This document shows, piece by piece, positions 54,419 to 64,000 of a stretch of 64,000 bases of DNA (position 1 is the stretch's first letter; every line of letters starts with the position of its first letter). The translations under genes were made by a program, and so were the position numbers. Source of the DNA: Psychrobacter sp. LV10R520-6 (GTDB lineage Bacteria; Pseudomonadota; Gammaproteobacteria; Pseudomonadales; Moraxellaceae); NCBI RefSeq assembly GCF_900182925.1, contig NZ_LT900024.1, positions 1,488,001 through 1,552,000 of the forward strand. Direction: 5' to 3'. The notes beneath the pieces are model-generated. The model saw only the letters and a list, made by a program, of their open reading frames with translations. It had not been told where the DNA came from and did not search any database.

Positions 54419-54763
54419 GATAAGGTCATCCTGCGTTAATGCGTTAAAAGGTTTTTTTAATTGAAGCGCTATTGTTAAATATGTTGTGGCAGCGTCAATA
54501 CGCTTGGATAAATCCAGATAAATTATGACCAGAATCTTCCATTAGACTTATTTTAACAGAAATTTAAAGAGTTGCTGCTCTGATATGTGGTTTTACTATT
54601 TTGTGGATTGCGATTGCCCATATTGCTAACGGATTTGTTATAATCAAGCGCTATTATTATCAGTTAGCAGTAGCCATCAACTGTAGTGCTAGCAGTTACA
54701 TAGCGCTTACCAACCCCCTCGATGCCATCATACGTTTACCATTTATTAGGCCAATGAGTTTTT

Positions 54764-56479
54764 ATGTCAGACAATTATACGCCATCGCAACCCGTTATTA
54801 AAAACCATGCTATTGATCCAATGGCAGCCAAAATAGACGCGACGGTTGCCTATACCGATGGTGCCTGTAAAGGCAATCCGGGCGCTGGCGGCTGGGGTGC
54901 TCACCTGATATTTAGCGATGGGCGCGCACAGGATATATATGGCGGTGATAGCGATACGACCAATAATCGCATGGAGCTGATGGGTGCCATTCAAGCGCTA
55001 AAACATAGCCCTCGGGAGCTAAAACTTGAAATTTGGACCGATTCAAGCTACGTTAAAAACGGCATTACAGAATGGATTGACAATTGGAAGAAAAAAGGCT
55101 GGAAAACGGCCAGCAGAAAACCAGTTGCCAATCAAGATCTATGGCAGCAGTTAGATGAGCTACGCCAAGCGCGAGATGTTGACTGGCATTGGGTCAAAGG
55201 TCATGCTGGACACGCTGGTAATGAAAAGGCCGATGAATTGGCAAATCTTGGTGTGACGTCGAATAGTGAGCAAGATGTTGTTAATAAGCAATATGATAAG
55301 CAGTCTGCTAGACTTATTGACGATACTGCTAAAAAAAAAGAGCAAATAATGCCTAGTGACAGCCAAATACATGACAGTCGAGTAGCATCTGATGTTGATT
55401 GGCTTCTAGATGACCCATTAGGCTTGAATATGATGGATGATGGCCTAGATTTAGATGACGACTTAGATGACGACGTGAATGCTGCTGAGTCAGACGACGG
55501 CTTCATTAAACAAACAGCTATTGAGCATAGCAGTGATGAGCATAATACAACTTATGCCACTGACACGCTGACGACTGCCAGTACCGATATAGATACTGAT
55601 ATAGATACTGATATAAGCACCGATGCCATGACCACCGAACCTATGATGAATAGCATGAACACAAACAGCAACGAGCCAACCATGCAGGATAATGCGCCAA
55701 CTGATTTGCCAAGCTTCGATGGTGATACCAGCCGAGCCAATCCATATTTTAGACCTTTATTACCCAAGCCTATTCATCGTAATGAAGCCAATCGGCAGCT
55801 GATCATGGATACTGAGACCACAGGACTCGATCCGCTCAAAGGTGACCGCGTAATTGAAGTGGGTATTGTAGAGATGATCGGTCGTAAATTTACCGGTGAA
55901 AAGCTACACGTTTATATCAATCCGCAACGCGGTATGGATGATGTGGTCATCCGTATTCACGGTATCTCCGAGGCGTTCTTAACCGACAAGCCAACCTTTG
56001 ATAAAATTGCCAAACCCTTATATGAGTTTATGGATGGGGCAGAAATCATTGCTCACAATGCCTCATTTGATATCAGTTTTTTGTCCATGGAGTTTAATAA
56101 GGTTGGCCTAACAGACTTTGCGCAGCGGGTAAAAGTGACCGACTCGCTAGTAATGGCCAAACAGCAATATCCTGGCCAAAAGAATACACTCGATGCACTG
56201 GTACGCCGCTTAAATGTCGGCAAGCAAGACCGTACCTTTCATGGAGCGTTATTGGACTCAGAGATTTTAGCTGAAGTTTATCTAGCAATGACCGGTGGAC
56301 AGGTCACTCTAGCCATTGAAGAAGACACGCAAACAGATGGTGCGCCCACTGCTCATGCTAATTTCACCAATCTAGCTTCTTTATTAGTAGAATCAACCGT
56401 AGATGAGGCAACCAATCAAAGCTGGTTTGCGACGTTAGCAGAAGATTACCCTGAAATCCAAGCCAAAATGTCGCAGTGA
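54764..56479 (+). CDS. rnhA-dnaQ: Fused ribonuclease HI and DNA polymerase III epsilon (DnaQ) protein
   Basis: 571 residues. Residues 26-165 are RNase HI with the full active site: Asp32 ([11 protein letters not shown]), Glu71, Asp93 (WTDSSYV), His147 and Asp157. Residues 345-515 are the DnaQ 3'-5' proofreading exonuclease: DTETTGLDP (Asp349, Glu351), [14 protein letters not shown], and [14 protein letters not shown] with the catalytic His/Asp. Between lies a 175-residue acidic, Ser/Thr/Asp-rich linker with a [13 protein letters not shown] run from a 12-bp DNA repeat. In E. coli the two genes are separate and adjacent. The DnaQ C-terminal tail that contacts polymerase alpha appears present. 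Confidence 0.9.
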   Translation: MSDNYTPSQPVIKNHAIDPMAAKIDATVAYTDGACKGNPGAGGWGAHLIFSDGRAQDIYGGDSDTTNNRMELMGAIQALKHSPRELKLEIWTDSSYVKNGITEWIDNWKKKGWKTASRKPVANQDLWQQLDELRQARDVDWHWVKGHAGHAGNEKADELANLGVTSNSEQDVVNKQYDKQSARLIDDTAKKKEQIMPSDSQIHDSRVASDVDWLLDDPLGLNMMDDGLDLDDDLDDDVNAAESDDGFIKQTAIEHSSDEHNTTYATDTLTTASTDIDTDIDTDISTDAMTTEPMMNSMNTNSNEPTMQDNAPTDLPSFDGDTSRANPYFRPLLPKPIHRNEANRQLIMDTETTGLDPLKGDRVIEVGIVEMIGRKFTGEKLHVYINPQRGMDDVVIRIHGISEAFLTDKPTFDKIAKPLYEFMDGAEIIAHNASFDISFLSMEFNKVGLTDFAQRVKVTDSLVMAKQQYPGQKNTLDALVRRLNVGKQDRTFHGALLDSEILAEVYLAMTGGQVTLAIEEDTQTDGAPTAHANFTNLASLLVESTVDEATNQSWFATLAEDYPEIQAKMSQ

Positions 56480-56644
56480 TTGAAGGGATAATAGCTTATA
56501 CTGATAGGTATATAGCACGCTCTTAATTATAATAATATGAACCATTATTGCCTTAGTAATAAATAATTCTTATAACTAATTCTGGTAACTAACTATCTGA
56601 TAAACAGCCACCTAACGTTATCAGCAATTGATGGAAAAACAACT

Positions 56645-58327
56645 ATGAACCAGTCTGAGCAAATAAAATTAACGGCCCCAACGCTTAGTACTACTAACTT
56701 TGATCTGCCATCGTTACATATATTGCATGAAGAAATTATAGTGACGCTTAAAGACACTGAGGTTCATCTAAGCGAATTTAATGATGACAATGCTCAAGCG
56801 CCTTTGTTATTAGATTCTATTAGCGTCCTCGGACAGCTTTCTTGTATTTTTGAGCTGATAACGCTCGCAGGTGGACAAGTATTAAGCACGGCCATCGCTC
56901 AGGGTTTACAGCAGCTTTATGACAGTGGTGATAATAACGATACAGCGTTGATTATGGATTTGTCAGAAGCCATTATGACGCTTGATCGCTATGTTGAATT
57001 TGTACTCTTGACCGAGACCGTAAAACCGTCGTTATTGCTGCCTATTATTAACAAGCTGCGCGCTCACAGCACAGAGGCGGCTATCGAAGCAGATTATTTT
57101 GCTACTTTTGGTAGTAGTAGCGTGGTTATCGCCAACCCAGAACAAAACTTTCAATCGCTCAGTGAGCTTAATCTTGATAGCGACTTTTTGAGCTATGCCT
57201 ATCGTAGCGGCCTTGAGGTTGCGCTGACCTATCAAGATGGCGCACTCAGCGAAGATGCTCAGCAGAAACTAAATGCTATGAGCGCTGCCTGTGCCTTGAT
57301 AGGGGCACATACGAGCAGCTTATTTTGGCAAGCAGCAACCGCAGCTGTTACTGATCTTGCCGTTATATTGCCGTTGAACCTTAGTCAAAAACACACGCTT
57401 ATTTACTTAGAGCAACAGTTTCACAGTTATTTGCCGGTGATGGACAGCCGTTTCGCCGATTTAGTTAGCTTTGCCTGCCAACGTGATAACGAAAAAGCCA
57501 ATCTGCTGCGTGAGCAATATGCAGACAATAAGCTAGATGAATCACAGCGCGAGCTGATGAAGCGCTTCTTATTCGGTCCTAATCGCTCGCTCACCGACTC
57601 TCTAAACGCCATCATTCAGATGCAGATTAATACTATCAAAGAAAATGTCGATCACTATGCGCGCGGAGATACGCTAAGCCCTGCTGCTGCGCAAACCGCT
57701 CAAATAACCAATGAACTTATAGAGCTCAGCTCAGCGTTCCGCTTATTAGGGTTATCAGATGCCGCTATGAGCCTCCGTACAGCGGCAGACGAGATAACCA
57801 AGTGGCGAACACCCTCTCCTGAAGATTTTGATGGCTTATTATTGGCATTAATGCATGCCGAGAATGCGGCTATCTCCATGGCAAAAATGCATACTCCGGG
57901 GGCAGTCTACTTGCCACTGAATAATCCTCGTATTTCATTACACCAGCTCAATACCGCGTATGACACCTTAGTACAAGAAAGCCGTACTGCCATTGCCAGT
58001 GCGGAACAGGCCATCAATGATTATATGTCTGAGGCTCAGCGAGATCTGCTCAATATTCAGAATATACCTGAGATGATGCGCCAAGTTGCTGGTGCAGTAC
58101 GCTTTTTACAATTGCCAACAGCCGCCAGTATGCTCAGTCAATTGGCGACTTATATACAGCAATGTCTCACAGATGATAAACGCATCGATGATCACAGCCT
58201 AGCTTATATCGCTGATGTGATGATGGCAGTAGACTATCATTTGGATGGCTTTGAACATAATCGTCCTGTGAGTAAGCAGGCGCTTGATGTGGGTCAGCAC
58301 AGCTTAAGTCAGCTGCTCGCCGCTTAA
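56645..58327 (+). CDS. FimL-like protein (ChpA N-terminal-like)
   Basis: 560 residues, all-helical by look, no membrane segment. Length and pattern match FimL of Pseudomonas aeruginosa (about 556), which is related to the N-terminal part of the chemotaxis kinase ChpA and has degenerate phosphotransfer (Hpt-like) domains. Supporting stretches: ELITLAGGQVLSTAIAQGLQ, QLNTAYDTLVQESRTAI, and the end IADVMMAVDYHLDGFEHNRP. In Pseudomonas FimL affects type IV pili and cAMP signalling. No kinase or receiver domain is present. The following NudC gene begins 6-117 bp downstream. Family level call only. Confidence 0.6.
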   Translation: MNQSEQIKLTAPTLSTTNFDLPSLHILHEEIIVTLKDTEVHLSEFNDDNAQAPLLLDSISVLGQLSCIFELITLAGGQVLSTAIAQGLQQLYDSGDNNDTALIMDLSEAIMTLDRYVEFVLLTETVKPSLLLPIINKLRAHSTEAAIEADYFATFGSSSVVIANPEQNFQSLSELNLDSDFLSYAYRSGLEVALTYQDGALSEDAQQKLNAMSAACALIGAHTSSLFWQAATAAVTDLAVILPLNLSQKHTLIYLEQQFHSYLPVMDSRFADLVSFACQRDNEKANLLREQYADNKLDESQRELMKRFLFGPNRSLTDSLNAIIQMQINTIKENVDHYARGDTLSPAAAQTAQITNELIELSSAFRLLGLSDAAMSLRTAADEITKWRTPSPEDFDGLLLALMHAENAAISMAKMHTPGAVYLPLNNPRISLHQLNTAYDTLVQESRTAIASAEQAINDYMSEAQRDLLNIQNIPEMMRQVAGAVRFLQLPTAASMLSQLATYIQQCLTDDKRIDDHSLAYIADVMMAVDYHLDGFEHNRPVSKQALDVGQHSLSQLLAA

Positions 58328-58443
58328 CCGTTGTGATTGTTTTGATACGGTTACACTCGTTATCTCAAAACAGTGACACCCTTTATTTTAAACAAGTTTA
58401 TGCTGATTTGGCCTACGCTTGCCTTGAATATTTTGAGTTTGCT

Positions 58444-59373
58444 ATGAGCAGCGCTTTTATACTTAATGACGAGACTGTTCTATGTCGTCGAACGCTTGAT
58501 GGTTGGTTGCCACTGCAAGTTCAATTATCAGAGTTCGATACCGTAGACGATAGCGAATACCTGCAAGCCTATCAGGTTGGGCGAGTAGAGCTACTGGAAA
58601 GTCTAGCACCAAGCCATTGGATCTCTGATGGCTTTATTGATGTTAATGTTATAAGTGCCAGTGCTCCAGCAACCAGCGCTATTACTTATGATTATGCGGT
58701 AGCGAATAATATTGCTTTGCCGGTAATTACGGATAGTATTTCAAATAGTAATAATGCCTTTATTACCTATCGACAGCTCATCACTCAGCTACCGGTAGCG
58801 CTTTCTGCTCAGCTTAGCCAAGCCATACAATTATTACGCTGGCAAGCAGATACCCAGTTTTGTAGTCGCTGTAGTGCCCCAGTGACCGCGGCCAAACGAG
58901 ATGAGCGCGCCATGGTTTGTCTGGTCTGTCAACTACGCCAATATCCACGAGTACAGCCCTGTGTGATTACGGCCATTACTCGTCCTAACCCGCAAACGGG
59001 TGAGATGCAGATTTTACTGGCGCATCACCATCGTTATGGACAGCAAAGCCTGCCGTTACAATATGGCTTGATTGCTGGCTTTGTAGAAGTAGGTGAGAGT
59101 TTAGAGCACGCGGTGGTACGCGAAGTAGCTGAGGAAGTAAATATTAGCTTATCAGATATTCGCTATGTGAGTAGTCAGCCATGGCCGTTTCCCTCTAATC
59201 TGATGCTTGGCTTTCGAGCATGTTATGCGAGTGGCGACCTTGTAGTGCAAGAAGATGAGCTATCACACGCCGAATTTTTTGATATCTCAAACTTGCCTAA
59301 GATACCTTTTAAAGGCAGCATTGCTTATGAGTTGATAGAGCAAATTGTCCATGAGCAAGGTATGGCGCTTTAG
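58444..59373 (+). CDS. nudC: NADH pyrophosphatase / NAD-cap hydrolase (NudC)
   Basis: 309 residues from ATG 58444, which matches the usual NudC N-terminus; an upstream GTG (58333) would add 37 residues without family support. Zinc ribbon CSRC...CLVC at about residues 140-160; the Nudix box GFVEVGESLEHAVVREVAEEV contains the E-x-x-E-E catalytic core; the family SQPWPFPSNLMLGF motif for NADH recognition follows. It hydrolyses NADH and removes NAD caps from RNA. Closely follows the FimL-like gene, so co-transcription is likely. Confidence 0.9.
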   Translation: MSSAFILNDETVLCRRTLDGWLPLQVQLSEFDTVDDSEYLQAYQVGRVELLESLAPSHWISDGFIDVNVISASAPATSAITYDYAVANNIALPVITDSISNSNNAFITYRQLITQLPVALSAQLSQAIQLLRWQADTQFCSRCSAPVTAAKRDERAMVCLVCQLRQYPRVQPCVITAITRPNPQTGEMQILLAHHHRYGQQSLPLQYGLIAGFVEVGESLEHAVVREVAEEVNISLSDIRYVSSQPWPFPSNLMLGFRACYASGDLVVQEDELSHAEFFDISNLPKIPFKGSIAYELIEQIVHEQGMAL

Positions 59374-59468
59374 TTTTTATTGTGAATACCTTCATCATTA
59401 GCACTTTTATCATTAGTACCTTAATATATCATCACTCTTTTTAAGCCAGTTTTAAGGCCATGAATTAA

Positions 59469-60347
59469 ATGCCCAGTACTATACACGCCCGCTTAGCAAA
59501 TCTGCCCATATTGTTTGACACATTAGCGCTTGATACTTTGCCCGCTGATATGCAAGAGCAAATTGCGCTTATTGATGCTTGCCTGCCACAAACTCAGTGT
59601 GGTCTCTGTGAGCATCCAGACGGCTGTTTGCCTTATGCGGCTGCCATTGTCATCGATGGCGAGCCGTACAATAAATGCGTGCCCGGTGGTCAGCCTGTTA
59701 CCGATGCTATTGCCCACATTATTAATCCTAATGACGAAAGTGATACCGCCAATAGCACCGAAAATAACATTGCAAATAGGGCTGAGAATCTACTCTCTGC
59801 CGCACCTTCAAAGTGGTCAATAGACTCTGTAACTGAGCGTCCTCGTGAAGTCCGTGCCGTTATCCGTGAGGATGATTGTATCGGCTGCACTAAGTGTATT
59901 CCCGCGTGTCCGGTTGATGCCATTGTCGGTACGGGCAAGCATATGCATACCATTTTTACCGATTTGTGTACCGGTTGCGAGCTGTGCATAGCGCCCTGCC
60001 CGGTTGATTGCATTGATTTGGTCACTATTGAGCGGCCGTTATCAACTTCCGAGCGTGTACAAGAGCAGGATGAGCTGCGTCAGCGTTATCATACCCATCT
60101 CAGACGCGTTACCGAGCAGCTTGCTGATAACAGCAATAGCAGACCTGTGGTCAGTATGGTAGAGGCCAAGCTTAATAACGCAGCTACTAAAACGCTTGAT
60201 ATCAGTGAGCAACAAGCAAAAGATACCATCGCCGCCGCTAAGTTACGCAGTAAAATTAAAAAGTTAGAGAAGCAGCTAAGCGTGCGGGCAAATAGCAGCA
60301 AACAAGCTGAACTTGAAGCGTTACAATCGCAACTGTCTCAGCTATAG
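59469..60347 (+). CDS. rsxB: RsxB/RnfB-type ferredoxin without membrane anchor
   Basis: 292 residues. An N-terminal Fe-S domain with CLPQTQC...CEHPDGC-type cysteines (CxxxxxCxxC...C), as in RnfB, then two 4Fe-4S ferredoxin motifs [12 protein letters not shown] and [12 protein letters not shown], and a 110-residue Gln/Ala-rich tail. The usual N-terminal transmembrane helix of RnfB is missing. The other rnf/rsx genes are not in this window. The nth gene follows directly, as in the rsx-nth order of E. coli. Role as an electron donor is inferred. ATG 59469 has GAATTAA upstream only. Confidence 0.8.
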   Translation: MPSTIHARLANLPILFDTLALDTLPADMQEQIALIDACLPQTQCGLCEHPDGCLPYAAAIVIDGEPYNKCVPGGQPVTDAIAHIINPNDESDTANSTENNIANRAENLLSAAPSKWSIDSVTERPREVRAVIREDDCIGCTKCIPACPVDAIVGTGKHMHTIFTDLCTGCELCIAPCPVDCIDLVTIERPLSTSERVQEQDELRQRYHTHLRRVTEQLADNSNSRPVVSMVEAKLNNAATKTLDISEQQAKDTIAAAKLRSKIKKLEKQLSVRANSSKQAELEALQSQLSQL

Positions 60348-60441
60348 TAACGCTCCCCTGACCCGATGCATAAGTATTATTCCTAAGATAATAGCTGCAA
60401 ATATATTAATATCCACACCCACTAACAACAGCCAAAACGCC

Positions 60442-61137
60442 ATGAGTAAAACGGTTAAACACAAAACTGCGGATACCCCGCCATCAAGACGCTTGCCCAA
60501 TCGTGACGTGCGCCCTTTTTTTGAAAAGCTGGCTGCTACGATTGAGGAGCCAGTCACTGAATTAAGTTATCACAGTAACTTTGAGCTACTTATCGCGGTG
60601 ATTTTATCCGCGCAGGCCACCGATGTGAGTGTGAATATTGCCACTCGCCAGCTGTATCCGGTAGCGAATACCCCTGAGGCGATCTGGGCATTAGGCGAAG
60701 ACGGACTTAAAGCATATATTAAAAATATCGGCTTATATAATGCCAAAGCCAGAAACGTTATTAAAACTTGCCGCGACTTAATTGATAAATTTGATAGCCA
60801 AGTGCCTGATAATCGTCAGGACTTAGAGTCGCTAGCAGGCGTTGGGCGCAAGACCGCTAATGTGGTACTCAATACCGCCTTTGGCCAGCCAACCATGGCG
60901 GTCGATACCCATATCTTTCGTGTGGGCAATCGTACAGGGCTGGCTACTGGCAAGAACGTATTAATCGTCGAACAAAAACTGGTGGAACGCATTCCAGAGG
61001 ATTTTATGCTTGATGCTCATCATTATCTGATTTTGCATGGACGTTATACCTGTCAGGCGCGCACTCCTAAATGCGGCGCTTGTCCCGTGTATGCAGAATG
61101 TATGTTTAAAGACAAAGCCGCTTTTTTAGACTTTTAA
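60442..61137 (+). CDS. nth: Endonuclease III
   Basis: 231 residues from ATG 60442, where the family N-terminus begins; longer in-frame starts overlap the rsxB gene. The helix-hairpin-helix LAGVGRKTANVVLNTAF contains the catalytic Lys, followed by the catalytic Asp in AVDTHIFRVGNRTG. Four C-terminal cysteines (CQARTPKCGACPVYAEC) bind the 4Fe-4S cluster. It removes oxidised pyrimidines and nicks abasic sites. Follows rsxB. Confidence 0.95.
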   Translation: MSKTVKHKTADTPPSRRLPNRDVRPFFEKLAATIEEPVTELSYHSNFELLIAVILSAQATDVSVNIATRQLYPVANTPEAIWALGEDGLKAYIKNIGLYNAKARNVIKTCRDLIDKFDSQVPDNRQDLESLAGVGRKTANVVLNTAFGQPTMAVDTHIFRVGNRTGLATGKNVLIVEQKLVERIPEDFMLDAHHYLILHGRYTCQARTPKCGACPVYAECMFKDKAAFLDF

Positions 61138-61546
61138 GTGTGCCAACAAATTTAGCCACTAGCGGCATCATAGGTTTATCATAACAAACGCCTTGTTGAG
61201 TATTACTTATAATACAACAAGCGTAGCTCACTAGAGTTTTATGACGTTTCAAGGTAGAATAAGCCTATTTTTCTGTTGTTACTGCGTATCAATTACCATG
61301 ATAGTAAGGTGATAAACGTATAAATGGTAGTGGCTATGCGTTAACCTTATCTTAATGGTCCTACGCTAAAACTGCCGAAAATCAGTAGCTATTTTTGAGT
61401 AAGTTATTAAACAGATCAAGCAAAACTATTTATAAGCAAAACCAGTTAACTACCGAGCAAATAATTGCACGGTCAATATTAATTAAAGCTGCGCTCAGCC
61501 GTTATGCTTTTTCCTATCTTTATTGATTCAATTAAGCGATCCCATT
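61138..61546. other. Gap before metK with one hairpin
   Basis: 409 bp. At 61192-61221 CTTGTTG...CAACAAG encloses a further TATTA/TAATA stem with a 2-nt bulge and CTTA loop; no T-run. No SAM riboswitch class is recognised. It may hold the metK promoter. Confidence 0.4.
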
Positions 61547-62713
61547 ATGCGTGAATACAACTTATTTACTTCAGAATCCGTGAGCGAAGGCCACCCTGAT
61601 AAAATGGCTGACCAAATCTCAGATGCCATACTCGATGCGATATTACGTGAAGACATCAATGCTCGCGTGGCGTGTGAAACGCTAGTCAAAACGGGGGCTG
61701 TGGTACTAGCCGGTGAAATCTCAAGCACAGCCAATGTCGACTTTGAACGTATCGTACGTGATACCGTCAATGGTATTGGCTACCATCATTCAGACCTTGG
61801 TTTTGATGGTGAAACTTGCGCAGTGATCAATATGCTGGGCAAGCAGTCACCTGAGATTGCTCAAGGCGTTGATCGTGCCAATCCTGAAGAGCAAGGTGCG
61901 GGTGACCAAGGGTTGATGTTCGGTTATGCCAGTAATGAAACCGAAGTGCTAATGCCAGCGCCAATCGAATTTGCTCATCGCTTGATGGAGCGTCAATCTG
62001 AGCTGCGCCGTGCCGGTGATTTACCTTGGTTACGCCCCGATGCCAAAGCGCAAGTGACATTGAAGTATGACGGCAATCGCCCGACTGCTATTGATGCGGT
62101 GGTGCTGTCTACTCAGCATGATCCCAGTATTTCACAAACTGATTTGCAAGAAGCGGTGATGGAGTCCATCATCAAGCATGTATTACCAGCCGACCTCTTG
62201 CACGCGGGCACTCGTTACCACATCAACCCAACCGGCAAGTTTGTCATTGGCGGCCCTGTTGGAGATGCGGGACTTACTGGACGTAAAATCATCGTTGATA
62301 CCTATGGCGGTATGGCGCGTCATGGCGGCGGTGCATTTAGTGGTAAAGATCCTTCTAAGGTTGACCGCAGTGCCGCCTATGCGGTACGCTACGTTGCCAA
62401 AAACCTAGTCGCCGCAGGTATTACTGATCGTTGTGAAGTACAAGTTAGTTATGCTATTGGCGTTGCTGAGCCTACTTCTATCTCGGTCAATACCTTTGGT
62501 ACTAGCAAAATCAGCTCTGATGAAATCATCCGACTGATTCGCAAGCATTTTGATTTACGTCCTTACGGTATCACCCGTATGCTTAATCTATTGCAGCCCA
62601 TGTATCAGCAAACCGCGTCCTTTGGACATTTTGGTCGCCCAGGCTCGGAGACTGCCTTTACGTGGGAAAAAACTGATAAAGCGGAAATTTTAAAAGCAGA
62701 TGCTGGGTTATAA
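61547..62713 (+). CDS. metK: S-adenosylmethionine synthetase
   Basis: 388 residues from ATG 61547; an ATG eight codons upstream lacks family match. MetK signatures: [32 protein letters not shown], and [18 protein letters not shown] with the phosphate-binding Lys/Asp, then [10 protein letters not shown]. It makes SAM from methionine and ATP. A single gene with its own terminator. The region upstream has only a weak ribosome-binding site (TTAAGCGATCCC). Confidence 0.97.
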   Translation: MREYNLFTSESVSEGHPDKMADQISDAILDAILREDINARVACETLVKTGAVVLAGEISSTANVDFERIVRDTVNGIGYHHSDLGFDGETCAVINMLGKQSPEIAQGVDRANPEEQGAGDQGLMFGYASNETEVLMPAPIEFAHRLMERQSELRRAGDLPWLRPDAKAQVTLKYDGNRPTAIDAVVLSTQHDPSISQTDLQEAVMESIIKHVLPADLLHAGTRYHINPTGKFVIGGPVGDAGLTGRKIIVDTYGGMARHGGGAFSGKDPSKVDRSAAYAVRYVAKNLVAAGITDRCEVQVSYAIGVAEPTSISVNTFGTSKISSDEIIRLIRKHFDLRPYGITRMLNLLQPMYQQTASFGHFGRPGSETAFTWEKTDKAEILKADAGL

Positions 62714-62749
62714 CGACTCAGCATTACTGATAATAAGCACTAAAGTATT

Positions 62750-62802
62750 AAAGTCGGACTTCATAGCAGTATAATGCTTGATTAGAAGTCCGGCTTTAAT
62801 TT
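62750..62802 (+). terminator. Terminator of metK
   Basis: AAAGTCGGACTTC (62750-62762) and GAAGTCCGGCTTT (62785-62797) arms, then AATTTTTG. Confidence 0.8.
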
Positions 62803-62924
62803 TTGCCGATCTGCTTTAAGTTACACTTTTTATATTATTCTTTATATCTTTAAGCGTTACTATTGCTTCGACGAACAATTTTATCAATCCACATTCACAT
62901 ATTTTTAATAAATAGGAGAAGCTT

Positions 62925-63323
62925 ATGTCTCAAGACAATAGTCAAAGCAACACTCAAGACAATGCACAAGACAACCATTTAGACCTCAACGATAGTGCGG
63001 CTACTGACGGTAATGCTAACGTTGAAATCACTCCAGAAATGCAGGGGTTTTATCAACGCGCTGATGTCATTATCGGTGTCGCAAATAGTCAATTGGGTGA
63101 TGAGGCGCATTCAGGACAAGTAGGCGCATCACTACTATATGCAGCGGCACGTTATAGCGCATCGGTCGCCTCCATTGGCTTCGTAAAAGGCGATGATTTT
63201 GCTAAAGAAAAAGATGATATCGTTGAATTCTATGTCAAACAATACCGTCAAATGCTCAGTGACAACTTGACTGACTATGCGCAAAACTTTGATAAATATA
63301 TTAATATAGATAAAGAATCATAA
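62925..63323 (+). CDS. DUF3144 family protein
   Basis: 132 residues. The first 35 are Gln/Asn/Asp-rich and disordered. The rest has the DUF3144 pattern: FYQRADVIIGVANSQL, GQVGASLLYAAARYSASVAS and FYVKQYRQML. Family function is unknown. Strong ribosome-binding site AGGAG seven bases before ATG 62925. A single gene, with terminator at 63343. Confidence 0.8.
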   Translation: MSQDNSQSNTQDNAQDNHLDLNDSAATDGNANVEITPEMQGFYQRADVIIGVANSQLGDEAHSGQVGASLLYAAARYSASVASIGFVKGDDFAKEKDDIVEFYVKQYRQMLSDNLTDYAQNFDKYINIDKES

Positions 63324-63342
63324 TTAACATATCAACTAACAT

Positions 63343-63375
63343 AATAGCCCATCTAATTGATGGGCTATTTTTTTG
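63343..63375 (+). terminator. Terminator of the DUF3144 gene
   Basis: AATAGCCCATC and GATGGGCTATT with loop TAATT, followed by seven T. Confidence 0.9.
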
Positions 63376-63537
63376 GGTGAAATATGAGAGGTGAGATATA
63401 ACCACCCTACTTTTATTGTCTTCTATAACGCTAAAAATACGGTATGATAATCGGTAACTGATTAGAGCTCGAAAATGATTCTAATAACGAATATGACTCC
63501 AATAGAAAGCCATTAAATTCATAGATAAGGACATCTT

Positions 63538-63888
63538 ATGATTATTAACCGTTTACCGGTATCGTGGAAATCTTGCCTTTCATTACTTGGATTTACAGTA
63601 ACGATAACTTTGGCAGGCTGTACTAGTATGGTCAACGTCCCCGCCCCCGATACCAAGCCTATTCACACTCCTAACTCTGCTAGCACCGACAATCCAGTAT
63701 CAAACGCTAACGGTTTTACTAAATGCCCGCCTTTTAATCCTAAAAATACCATATGCACCATGCAGTACGATCCTGTTTGCGTCAAAGTAACGACTAATTC
63801 AGGAACAAGTTCTCGCACTGCAGGTAACGCCTGCTCAGCATGTGGCACTCAGGAGGCGATAGGTTATGTTAAAGACGAATGCTTATAA
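63538..63888 (+). CDS. Kazal-like Cys-rich lipoprotein
   Basis: 116 residues. Signal sequence with lipobox LAGC (Cys about 28), a Ser/Pro/Asn linker, then a Cys-rich module CTMQYDPVCVKV...GNACSACG...YVKDEC that resembles Kazal-type serine protease inhibitor domains (DPVC and the N-A-C spacing). The usual Kazal reactive-site region is partly altered. AAGGACATCTT precedes ATG 63538. Bacterial Kazal lipoproteins may inhibit host or predator proteases; the role here is inferred. The rest to 64000 has no gene. Confidence 0.65.
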   Translation: MIINRLPVSWKSCLSLLGFTVTITLAGCTSMVNVPAPDTKPIHTPNSASTDNPVSNANGFTKCPPFNPKNTICTMQYDPVCVKVTTNSGTSSRTAGNACSACGTQEAIGYVKDECL

Positions 63889-64000
63889 GTTCGTTCATAA
63901 CAACGCTAGCTTAAATAGCTGAAATCTCAAGCAGATTTGGTTAACGCTATGTTAAATAGACTAGGTATGTTAAATACCTTGCCTCACATAAAAAAACCCA

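Noticed and set aside
61138..61546. SAM riboswitch before metK
   Set aside because: I looked for SAM-type riboswitch features and found only a simple bulged hairpin.

Overview
The window looks like a stretch of a Psychrobacter (Moraxellaceae, Gammaproteobacteria) chromosome. This rests on the protein flavour (FadL-like proteins, an RNase HI-DnaQ fusion, a FimL-like protein, an orphan RsxB next to nth), the moderate, AT-leaning composition and the AT-rich intergenic regions. The genus is my inference; no search was run.

Layout. 0-3.8 kb: start of leuC, a divergent LysR regulator, and the proline symporter putP. 4-7.7 kb: two tandem FadL-type outer-membrane channels that share promoter-region and terminator sequence, then a palindromic repeat. 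7.7-17.5 kb: housekeeping block (slyX, uup, petABC, sspAB, dcd, a DUF2804 remnant, mrp/apbC). 17.7-23.1 kb: a ketone-body module (scoA, scoB, a GntP-type permease and a wrecked 3-hydroxybutyrate-dehydrogenase-like gene) interrupted by an IS605-type element with tnpA, tnpB and hairpin ends. 23.5-30.4 kb: metG and a TrpXYZ-like ABC transporter with two paralogous binding lipoproteins. 30.4-36.1 kb: a TtrS/TtrR-like two-component system divergent from a membrane tri-heme cytochrome and a TsdA-type thiosulfate dehydrogenase/tetrathionate reductase. 36.3-42.5 kb: a YdeP-type molybdoenzyme with fdhD, then a sodium:solute symporter with its 44-residue partner protein.

42.7-48.2 kb is the accessory part. 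tRNA-Cys and tRNA-Leu are followed by a dead IS256-type element carrying a ~70-bp insertion, a truncated IS5-type transposase, two tandem cassettes with homologous flanks but unrelated genes (an 83-residue unknown and a Sel1-repeat protein), an IS3 remnant, and an IS605-like non-autonomous element. 48.4-64 kb returns to the core: M20 amidohydrolase plus DUF3100 membrane protein, an S66 LD-carboxypeptidase, a YkvA-type protein, small envelope proteins, the RNase HI-DnaQ fusion, a FimL-like protein, nudC, rsxB, nth, metK, a DUF3144 protein and a Kazal-like lipoprotein.

How the parts fit. petABC is the bc1 complex that takes electrons from quinol. The TsdA/tri-heme pair probably passes electrons between thiosulfate/tetrathionate and the respiratory chain under control of the TtrSR-like pair. 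scoAB plus the permease would feed acetoacetate or hydroxybutyrate into central metabolism, but the dehydrogenase step is broken here. Best candidates for something undescribed are the TtrSR-like/tsd locus with three 16-bp-phased direct repeats in its promoter, the paired cassettes at 45-47.2 kb, and the small palindromic insertion inside the IS256 transposase.
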